Notes under the pieces: model-generated
Told to the model about the DNA's origin: nothing
What the model saw: the letters and a program-made list of their open reading frames with translations, nothing else
Databases searched by the model: none
From: Intoshia linei
Taxonomy: Eukaryota > Orthonectida > Rhopaluridae
DNA: 20,135 nt
Assembly (NCBI GenBank): GCA_001642005.1
Contig: LWCA01000744.1
Location: forward strand, 1 to 20,135
Direction of reading: 5' to 3'
Translations under genes and position numbers: made by a program
In this document: piece by piece, positions 1-8,329 of the stretch
Layout: every line of letters begins with the position of its first letter
Numbering within the stretch: the stretch's first letter is position 1

Positions 1-379
1 TCATTGTTGCCCTTATGTGTTATAAACTCTTATATAAAGAAATCGGAGGGAAATAATATTAAAAATCAATAAATTTATTTTAATAATGTGCCGTTTCTAT
101 TAGTCATGACAGCATTCAAATGAATTTTAATACATATAAAAAGGATAAGTAATCATTTTAATTTTTTAATATCCTTTTTCTGATCTTTATTACGTTTATT
201 TTTTTATTGGCGTGTATTGATTAATTTAGCGTTTAAATATAATAAATATGTAATAATATAATAAAAATAATGAATAATAAAAAATTTAGCTTATTTTTCA
301 ATAATTTGGCGGCTGGTGTTTAATTTGGCTTACGCAAAATAATACAATGAATTGCAATTGATTGGATATAATAAATTAC
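1..379 (-). other. Intron of the kinase gene, no exon found
   Basis: This very A+T-rich stretch follows the donor at 379-378. I read it on both strands and found no kinase hinge motif and no other coding block. It is at least ten times longer than most introns in this window, so it may contain degenerate repeat sequence, but I recognise none. Confidence 0.5.
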
Positions 380-754
<375 letters not shown>

Positions 755-891
755 TAAAAAGTCGTGCGAAGCAAATAAAATAAGTTATCTATGGCTACAT
801 GATCTGTTTTTATAGCAAAAACTAGAATTAAAATTCCGATATCCAGAATCACCAGGTAAATTAACTAAACTAAGTTTCTAGTTGTTATACA
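755..891. promoter_or_regulatory. Divergent intergenic spacer, probable shared promoter
   Basis: The kinase start codon (754, minus strand) and the TMED start codon (892, plus strand) are separated by only 137 bp. Both promoters and both 5' leaders must lie here or overlap the neighbouring transcript. I see no unambiguous TATA box or known binding site, because the spacer is A+T-rich throughout. Bidirectional promoter activity is inferred from geometry only. Confidence 0.35.
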
Positions 892-1650
892 ATGATATTT
901 TTTTTGTTTTTATTTCTTGTGAGAGGAGAAGAATTGACATTTGAATTACAAGACAATGAAGAAATGTGTTTTTTCAAAGACATAAAGACAAACAACGCAG
1001 CCTTCAACTACTTAGTTTATTTAGTGTCAGTTTATACAATTATTTAATTTAAAGGTTTTATCCGGAGGAAATTTAGATGTGGATGTACAAGTCCGTTCAC
1101 CAATTAACCAAATTATTTATGTTCAACGGAAATCAAAATATGGCGACGAAGAGCTGGACGTGGAACATTTGGGCGAATACAAAATATGTTTTTCTAATCG
1201 CTTTTCCAGCATCTCCCACAAGATTGTAAATTTTGCCATTTCCGATTACGAAGACGATGCATTTGATATTCCTAATGACATGAAACAGAAAAACACCCCT
1301 ATTACCAAAGTATAATTCCGTTTGATTTTGATTTACTTATCAAAATTATCAATTGTTAGTTTAAAAATTTAGTTATCCGAACTGACTAATGATATAAAAC
1401 ACCACAATGATGTTTCCGAAAAGTATCAAGTATACTTTAGAAATATTGCAGTTCGTGATCGCATTGCTACAGAAGATTTAAATTTTGCAGTTCAGTGGTA
1501 CACAATTTTCTCAAAATTATATTTTTATATACGCCACTTAAACTATTTAGGTTGTCGATAATTATGATGAGTGCTATAGCAGTTATATCGCTTATTCAAG
1601 TTAGTGTACTCAAAAGTTATTTTACGGAAAAATCTCCATCTATCATATAA
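892..1650 (+). CDS. TMED: p24/TMED (emp24/gp25L) family cargo receptor, complete
   Basis: Four exons (892-1023, 1055-1309, 1373-1497, 1551-1650) join in frame to about 203 residues, the usual p24 size. Introns are 31, 63 and 53 bp. Residues 1-12 form a hydrophobic signal peptide (MIFFLFLFLVRG). A GOLD domain follows, starting ELTFEL and containing the family cysteine pair, Cys26 (EEMCFF) and Cys89 (YKICFSN); the YLVLSGGNLDVDV block spans the first splice junction. A coiled-coil stretch (LSELTNDIKHHND onward, about 130-172) precedes one membrane span near the C-terminus (about 172-192). The short cytosolic tail is KSYFTEKSPSII. The TEK tail resembles the gamma-type TMED3/7 group, but the dilysine signal is absent and the protein ends in Ile-Ile. 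p24 proteins cycle between ER and Golgi in COPI/COPII vesicles and select cargo such as GPI-anchored proteins. The start is fixed by the signal peptide. Family call is firm; subfamily is tentative. Confidence 0.93.
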
Positions 1651-2524
1651 CATTTATTAAATTTTATACTTTTCACATTAATTTGTATATGATTGGTAGA
1701 ATAATTTGGTAGCTTGGGTAAATTCCTAAATTAGCAATTTAATTTAAAAAGTTACTATTAATACTTTGGCTTCTTGGGTATTTATTATAGTAAATTTCTT
1801 TCCGTGGTCAACTCGTCCAAATAATTTTTTAATATTACACTAGAAATTATATAAACATTCAAAATGAGTTTAGTCATTTAAAGATACCTGTATATAAATT
1901 TTATCTCCGGTAAGTTTGGGTTCAGAAGTTATTGTAGACCAGTTATATGTAAACATACTTACCCAATTTTTCATAAGGCTATCAGTTTTTATGTACAAAA
2001 TTCGTCTAAATTAATTCTATTTACATTGTTCATCAAAATTACTTATTAGTAGCCACCAACATGTGTTTTTTACAATTACTCGTATATGTATGCGCAACAT
2101 ATGTGTCGGTAGTAGAGTATTTTCCATTGTCAACATCCTAAATCGTAGTTTAAAAACATTTAAATTGAAAAGGTACGAATCGAATTACAAGATGATAATG
2201 TCATGTTGATTTTAAAAGTTATAATCAATATGAATGGAGGTTGAATATAAATGGAGGGAAAAAATTGTTATAATTCAAATTTAGTCTAAATGAGTTTCTA
2301 AATCTGTGTATTCACATGGCAATATAAAAATTAGAATTTGACAAAGTGATGCGATGTAATTATCATAATTATTATTATGTAATTATATAATGAATTGCAT
2401 TTTTAAAATGGTAATTAAAGTTTAAAAAATCAATGATATTGTTTAATTCATTAAAATTTATTTTTTCATTTTTCAAAAAAAATATATTGTAATTATTTTA
2501 TCCTTACTTACATAAATTGAATGT
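1651..2524. other. Gene-free A+T-rich spacer
   Basis: No exon, RNA gene or clear repeat was recognised here on either strand. It presumably contains the TMED 3' untranslated region and polyadenylation site at its left end. I could not single out one poly(A) signal among the many A+T-rich hexamers. Confidence 0.4.
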
Positions 2525-2699
2525 CTGTGTTACCGTTTTTTCAATAACTAAGAGTCCTACAATTTTAAGAAACAAAAATTCAAAGTCAGATTTTTCCGGG
2601 CAGAAATTAAAATAAATTTCAATCTCAGATACTTACCACTTCCTGATCAAAAATCTAATTATCCTGTTTTTTTTATAAATCAAACGAGTCCGAAATTTA
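2525..2699 (+). repeat. Dispersed repeat, copy 1
   Basis: This stretch aligns with 10771-10940 in the same orientation. Shared blocks occur in the same order and with similar spacing: GTGTTACCGTTT, TTTCAATAACTA, AATAAATTTCAA, AAAATC...AATT and AAATCAAACGAGT. The copies are clearly diverged, with many substitutions and small indels. No coding potential or terminal structure is evident. It is a dispersed interspersed repeat of unknown class. Confidence 0.65.
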
Positions 2700-2749
2700 A
2701 AAAAATAAACTCTCTGATACAAATTTTAAAATGGGGAGTAATTAATTTT

Positions 2750-3385
2750 TCAGTATTTAATTAAAATACTGACAGTTTTTAATAAAAAAATTTCTCTATT
2801 TTAAACATAAAATTGTCAGTATAAACACTAAAATGTCAGTAATACTTTGTCTTATATACTTTATCATATTACTTATATACTTTGTCAGTATTCAATTATA
2901 TATTTGTCAGTTTTTAATTGTTTCCTTGTCAGTAAATATATTAACTAGATCAGAAATTCATCAAAAATTGTAAGTAACTCAACAAAAAAGTATATAGAAA
3001 TTTTATAGAAACACATTTTATAAAATAATATTTTGTCAGTAAAAAAATTGAATTGTAAGTTTGATGATAATAGAGTGTCAGTATAAAAATTAAAAATCTA
3101 GTTTTTGAAATATTATATCATCCACTACAGACCCAAGTTAAAATTGAAATATTAAGATACCATATCACAAAAAAATTAGAAATATTCTATGGTGTTCACA
3201 CCAGAGAATATTTTTTTATGAGAACAAATAGAATATTTTACAAAATCATTTTATACAGAATATTCAATTTAAATACTGACAATCAATTATTTATACTGAC
3301 ACCTTGTCAACTGGCACCTAAAATACTGACAATCCATTATATGAACTGACAATTTAATTAACAAATTAATAAGAAAAATACTGAC
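2750..3385. repeat. Array of GTCAGT motifs in opposed orientation
   Basis: The motif TTGTCAGTA, or close variants, recurs near 2814, 2834, 2882, 2904, 2927, 3034 and 3075 on the plus strand. The reverse complement, ATACTGACAA, recurs near 3273, 3293, 3323, 3343 and 3377. A near-perfect palindrome lies at 2750-2772 (TCAGTATTT...AAATACTGA) and joins both orientations. The motifs are irregularly spaced, 20-110 bp apart, and sit in A+T-rich DNA with no reading frame. Opposed clusters of short motifs are typical of subterminal transposase-binding sites in some DNA transposons and of foldback elements. The class is unknown. Confidence 0.6.
3181..3212. repeat. 32-bp near-perfect palindrome
   Basis: The left arm AATATTCTATGGTGT and the right arm ACACCAGAGAATATT are reverse complements with one mismatch, separated by two bases. 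It lies between the plus-oriented and minus-oriented GTCAGT motif clusters. It could form a 15-bp hairpin or mark the centre of a foldback element. Confidence 0.75.
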
Positions 3386-3387
3386 GC

Positions 3388-3965
3388 GATAAATACACGC
3401 CTTTTAAAATCATGAGCATTAGTAAAGGAAAATTGATGGATTGGCCCCCTAACAGTCCGGATTTAAACCCTATAGATAATTACTGGAGCATGATAAAAAT
3501 GTAACATATTGAAATTACCTTAATAATTATTTATGTTAATCATTTAGAAAATTATATTTTGCTGGGACTCAGTATAACTCCCTTGATCTACTTTTGAATG
3601 CGATTGAAGAGGTATCTAAATCTATTATGCCAGAACGTGTCAAGAATTTGACCGATTCGGTCGATGGTAGACTTATTAAGTTGTTACAAGTCTATGGTAA
3701 CTACATTTTAACATACTGATCCATCAAATTTAGTATGATTGATTGCATTTGCATAATATTTTGGCACACTAACATTAATAATAATAACTAATAAATTTAT
3801 ATATTTAATTGTTTTAATTTTAATTGCTTCAAATTTTTTTCTTTTAATTACAAATAATATCACATAATGTCAAGTACATTCTATAAAAAAATTAACAATT
3901 TCACTCAACTTTTAAGTATATTTTTGCAAGTTTTTTAGATCTGCATAATATTTTGGGCCAGTGTG
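3388..3965 (+). mobile_element. Tc1-like transposon, 5'-truncated 3' end
   Basis: The left part encodes the last roughly 90 residues of a Tc1/mariner-type transposase. Exon 3388-3500 carries WPPNSPDLNPIDNYWSMIK. A 48-bp intron (3501-3548, GTAACA to TTTAG) follows. The second exon, 3549-3719, reads LYFAGTQYNSLDLL onward and ends at a TGA after GNYILTY. Splicing restores a single frame that matches the transposase at 7027-5935. The last catalytic residue, normally Glu in PIENYW, is Asp here. Downstream lie two direct copies of a terminal motif: inner GCATAATATTTTGGCACACT (3751-3770) and outer GCATAATATTTTGGGCCAGT (3943-3962). The second is followed by GTG and a TA target dinucleotide (3966-3967). 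This is half of an IR/DR-type terminus. The 5' half is missing. Confidence 0.8.
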
Positions 3966-5657
3966 TAAGTTAGGATTATTAGCTATTTTATTCAAAGGAA
4001 AAAGGTTTAAAGAAACATTTAAATTTAAGATTACTTGTATCACTGAAACCCCTAAAGCTTTATACAGATTGTATGGTCTCACTACAAAATTTTCTCCCAT
4101 ATATCGAGGAGGCCGTATTCTTTTTAAAGCTTTCTTACATTCGGTTGAACTACATAAAATTAATCAATATATGGTAAAATTCACCTTTTAATTCCATCCA
4201 AGGTTGAACTAGCAAAATCAACAACACCACCAACCGGCCTAGTAACGACACCAACCAGGCCAACACCGAGGCCTATACAAATTTGATAATGTATTTATAA
4301 CAATCACCTTTAAAGAATCCACCAGCACCTTCGTCTTTTGCACCTTCGATAGGTTGAGTAATAATCCCGGTCACACCATCAAAAATACCCTATATAAAAG
4401 TTAACAAATTTATACAAATTCGAACGCGTATTAAATGTTTTCCTCCAGATCGTATGCCCTCACCGAAATCATCGGGAGTTTTGTTCATTCGTTTTCGGCG
4501 TAATTTCTGGTGTTTTTTATCAAAAGATAAAACTGAGATCCCTTTACCAAAGGTACCCGCTATACGAGAAAATGCACCAGCTGCTCCACCTAAACATACG
4601 GTTTAAAACTGATGGTTCCTTTTAATGTATACCGATAGTGTGTCCAAAGAAGGAACGCAAACCTGTTGCTACCCCAGTAAAAAATTCTTGTGGTCCTTCA
4701 ATAGCACCCTAAAATAAATAAAAATAGAATCAACTAATACATTTACCTTGTACGGTTCATAGAATAAATCCTCGATTCCGGTGGCAAATCCTGTCAAAAC
4801 ACCATACGGGTTTCCTAATACATCCAGTCCGAGTACTAGAGCGTATGCTTCCTTGATAGCCTAGTTAAAAAATGTTAAGCTCTGAAAGGTACATAGTAAG
4901 TAAAAATATAAATTAACCTGTTGATAATAATGAGTTTGAATTTCACTGAGTAAGGTGGAAGTTGTGTAAAATTCACCATTCCGTTCAAAGTACCCCAATC
5001 TTAATCATAATTAAAAAAGAAAAAATATGATTACTTGAAACAGACATCGCGTATATCTGTGAGTAGAAAACCGATATTTTTTAAAAATAGCAAAATGGTA
5101 TTATCCGAAGTTCCCAGTCGACTGGATAATGTAAACGTCAATTGAATCTACACAATGTTGAAATCGAAATAAATGAAAATATACTTTTAAAGGACTAATG
5201 TGCAGATTATCAAAAAAATTTCTCTTTTCATCATCACGAGATTGACTAAACTCGTTTAAAGAATAATCAGTCATGTCAAGATTTTGTTCAAAATTTTCAA
5301 TCTTTACATTTTTTATTTTTAGATCATCATTAATGTCTGAATATTTATCAACAAAGAAAGACAAGAGAGTATTTATAAAATTTTGATCAATTTGAGTGAT
5401 AATTTCTTGTATCAATACTTTAAAATATCTGAAATTTAAAATTGCATGATTTTACATTTTAACAAAAAATGAATGTAATTACTTAAATTGTATAATATTG
5501 CTGTTCAGGATAGTGCGCATCATTACTGATGCTTCAGCAAAGGGTTTGTTTTCTAAATAAAATTGAATAAATAACAGTGTATTCACAAACCTGTAGAATG
5601 TCTTTGAATCGAACCAAGGGCTACGGTATACATGGCTGATTTGAGTTGATTGTCAAT
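3912..5657 (-). pseudogene. VPS13: VPS13 C-terminal region, 5'- and 3'-truncated by transposons
   Basis: Eleven minus-strand exons join in frame to about 405 residues: 5657-5591, 5552-5483, 5428-5185, 5147-5035, 4999-4918, 4860-4747, 4708-4633, 4589-4426, 4389-4308, 4272-4185 and 4149-4035. Introns are 34-57 bp. Landmarks in order are [103 protein letters not shown] and RPPRYMGENFVVRPY. This is the conserved C-terminal block of VPS13A/C, a bridge-like lipid-transfer protein at membrane contact sites. The roughly 2,500 or more upstream residues expected for the family are missing, because the Tc1 element at 5678-8177 abuts the first exon. The last about 100 residues (PH-like domain) are also not found. 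Reading through 4034, the frame stays open into the terminal repeat of the neighbouring transposon and stops at 3912. Identity is strong; whether it is a real pseudogene or a scaffold fragment is open. Confidence 0.9.
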
Positions 5658-5934
5658 CTAATTATTTTACAGTTATACACACTGTGTCAATTTATTAGGC
5701 AGATCACTAAAATTGATGTAATGAACTCTAGGAATGATGAAAACTTAATTTTTTTTGTAATTAGGTGGCTTTTAATTGATGTTAATATTATTCATTAAAA
5801 AAATTAAATTTATTTGATAAAAAAACTTTTTATTCACATACTATTGTTTATTTACTTAAATTAGTGTGTCAATTTGTTAGGCAAATCTAACAAATACTGA
5901 TAAATGAAAAGAAATATAACATCAAAATTTATTT

Positions 5935-7973
5935 CTAATGTTTAATATAGTTACCATTAACCTTTAACAATTTAATTAATCTTCCATCAACAGAATCTGT
6001 CAACTTCTTGACGCGTTCTGGTTGAATTGTACTAGACACCTGTTTTATCGCATGCCACAGTGATTCAATGGAATTATATTGGGTTCTAGCAGTATATAGC
6101 TTTTTAAATGGTAGANTTTTAATTGATGTTAATATTATTCATTAAAAAAACTAAATTTAATTTGTAAAAAAACTTTTTATTCACATATTATTGTTTATTT
6201 ACTTAAATTAGTGTGTCAATTTGTTAGGCAAATTTGAAATCGGACAAAAAAATGATTTGAATAATAACGAAAAAAGTCAAATAACAGACTTATTGGCCAA
6301 AGGAAAGACAACTCTTAAATTATCCAAAGTTCTAAAAAGCGAACATCGAACAATTAAATAATGGGCTCATTACCCATCAAAAAAATGATAGGTCAAAATA
6401 TGGAAAAAAAAGGTAGTGACACAGCAAGAATTATCTCGATTAAGAAGAGAAATATCTACCACACCACTTGCTACTAGTTCCAAATTATTTACAACTTGTA
6501 ACATTACCAATGTCTCGAGAAATACTCGTTGTGGGGTATTAAAAACCATTGCTTCTGTCAAAAAATCTACGAAAATACCAATTTTAAAGCCAATTCATAA
6601 ATTAAAACGTATTAATTGGGCTAAAGACAAATTTCCAGATGGTTCTGTTCATTGATGAATGCCGTGCAACTTTAGATGGACCGGATGGGTGGTCATGAGG
6701 CTGGGTACTTAATGATGCTAAAGTTCCGATTAGATTGCGTCGCCAACAAGGTGGAAGAGAGGTCATGTTTTGGACTGGAATACTTGGTAGTCAAGTGTTA
6801 GGACCATTTCGAATACCAAGTAGCGTTAAAATATATTCTAAATTGTAATACTCACTATTTTGGCATGTTTAAAATTTTATAGTTAGTTACACAGAATTTT
6901 TGGAGGAAAACTACTTTCCATGATTCAATTCAAAGAGTGAAGAATTTAAAAACAATTTCAAATTCATGCACGATATATATATAGTAGGAAATTTTTATCA
7001 GAAANATATAGCTTTTTAAATGGTAGAGTTATATGTATAGTTAATAGGTTATAAAAATATTACATCTTTCTCATGCTCCAATAATTTTCTATTAAATTTA
7101 AATCTAAACTGTTAGGAGGCCAAATTATTAACTTTTCTCCAGTAATGCCATTTTCTGATAAAAATGTCCTACTATATGATCATGCATGGGATGGTGCATT
7201 ATCGTGCATGAATTTGAAATTGTTTTTAAATTCTTCACTCTTTGAATTGAACCATGGAAAGTAGTTCTCCTCCAAAAATTCTGTGTAACTAACTATAAAA
7301 ATTTAAATTAAATTTAAATTAAATTTAAATTACATGCCAAAATAGTGAGTATTAAAATTTGGAATATATTTTAACGCCATTTGGAATTCGAAATGGTCCT
7401 AACACTTGACTACCAAGTATTCCAGTCCAAAACATAACCTCTCCTCCACCTTGTTGGCGACGCAATCTAATCATAACTTTAGCATCATTAAGTACCCAGC
7501 CTCATGACCACCCATCCGGTTCATCTAAAGTTGCACGGCATTCATCAGTGAACAGAACCATCTGGAAATTTGTCTTTAGCTCAATTAATACGTTTTACTT
7601 TATGAATTGGCTTTAAAATTGGCCTTTTCATAGATTTTTTGACAGAAGTAATGGTTTTTAATACCCTACAACAAGTATTTCTCGAGAAATTTGTAATGTT
7701 ACAAGTTGTAAATAATTTGGACCTAGTAGTAAGTGGTGTGGTAGATATTTCACTCCTTAATATAGATAATTATCGCTGTGTCACTACCCTTTTTTTTCCA
7801 TATTTTGACCTATAATTTTTTTTGATGGGTAATGAGCCCATTATTTAATTGTTCGATGTTCGCTTTTTAGAAATTTGGAGATTTGAAGAGTTGTCTTTCC
7901 TCTGGCCAATAAGTCTGTTATTTGACTTTTTTCGTCATTATTTAAGTCATTTTTTTGTCCGATTTCAAATTTG
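5935..7973 (-). pseudogene. Tc1-like transposase, degenerate (pieces 7973-7006 and 6115-5935)
   Basis: From the 5' side it carries a helix-turn-helix region (DLNNDEKSQITDLLARGKTT, near 7940-7880). The catalytic core follows, with FTDEC (7533-7520 region), GWVLND, VMFWTG, YTEFLEENYF, HDNAPSH and then LIENYW. Counting from the second Asp (HDN) to the Glu (IEN) leaves 37 residues, a DD37E spacing rather than the DD34E of classical Tc1. The C-terminal part (QYNSIES to PERVKKLTDSVDGRLIKLL) is in 6105-5935, ending at a TAG at 5937-5935. In-frame stops replace expected Arg codons (for example after NAPSHA and after GWS, both TGA), and at least one frameshift lies before FTDEC, so this copy is inactive. 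A 3' intron seems to start at GTAATA near 7051, at the same place as in the 3388-3965 copy, but its acceptor G is mutated. A second possible intron is 7333-7289. Confidence 0.8.
6117..7004 (+). pseudogene. Inverted partial copy of the Tc1-like transposase between two N positions
   Basis: The piece starts inside a terminal repeat (6117-6230, including an inner GTGTGTCAATTTGTTAGGC copy at 6211-6229). It then encodes the same transposase as the flanking minus-strand element but on the plus strand: ITDLLAKGKTT near 6280, the segment KLKRINWAKDKFPDG near 6600-6645, FTDECRATLDGPDGW after a frameshift near 6646, VMFWTGILGSQVLGPF near 6765 and EFLEENYFP near 6895. It has substitutions relative to 7006-8100 and a roughly 20-bp deletion that removes the NAPSHA codons of the catalytic motif. 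It is therefore a third, distinct copy rather than an exact palindromic read-through. The single Ns at both ends suggest gap-joined contigs. Confidence 0.75.
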
Positions 7974-8179
7974 CCTAACAAATTGACACACTAATTTAAG
8001 TAAATAAACAATAATATGTGAATAAAAAGTTTTTTTACAAATTAAATTTAGTTTTTTTAATGAATAATATTAACATCAATTAAAATCCACCTAATTACAA
8101 AAAAAATTAAGTTTTCATCATTCTTAGAGTTTATAACATCAATTTTAGTGATCTGCCTAATAAATTGACACACTGTGTA

Positions 8180-8329
8180 TATCAAGTGGAATAAGCTCTA
8201 TGAGAATAATCTCTTCTTTTTTTTTTTAATTTTCGGACCGTTAATTATTTCGAATTTTTTGTTTTAATAAAATATTTCGAAAAAAAATATATAAATACTA
8301 AAATGCTTTTTTGACTGTGAAGGCGTCAC
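8180..8329. other. Spacer between Tc1 element and the last MIOS exon
   Basis: A+T-rich, with a T homopolymer run near 8214-8227. I looked on the minus strand for continuing MIOS or VPS13 exons and found none. This is the exact position where one gene stops being recognisable and, across the transposon, the other begins. Confidence 0.5.

Larger units (their letters stand above)
5678..8177 (-). mobile_element. Tc1-like DNA transposon (assembly composite), IR/DR termini
   Basis: Inverted ends of about 215 bp match at about 95 percent by eye (5678-5887 against 8177-7971 reversed). Each end has two direct copies of GTGTGTCAATTT(A/G)TTAGGC about 180 bp apart, at 5682-5707 and 5863-5887 on the left and 7971-7993 and 8151-8175 on the right. 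Outer tips are flanked by TA (5676-5677, 8178-8179), the Tc1/mariner target. A single-N position at 6116 and another at 7005 bracket 6117-7004, which is an oppositely oriented partial copy. The ends of the outer parts share 22 identical bases (6094-6115 and 7006-7027). The simplest reading is one minus-strand element, 8177-7006 plus 6115-5678, with a foreign inverted piece placed between the Ns. Confidence 0.85.

Noticed and set aside
6370-6561. Minus-strand open frame of 63 codons inside 6117-7004.
   Set aside because: It is the antisense shadow of the plus-strand transposase relic.
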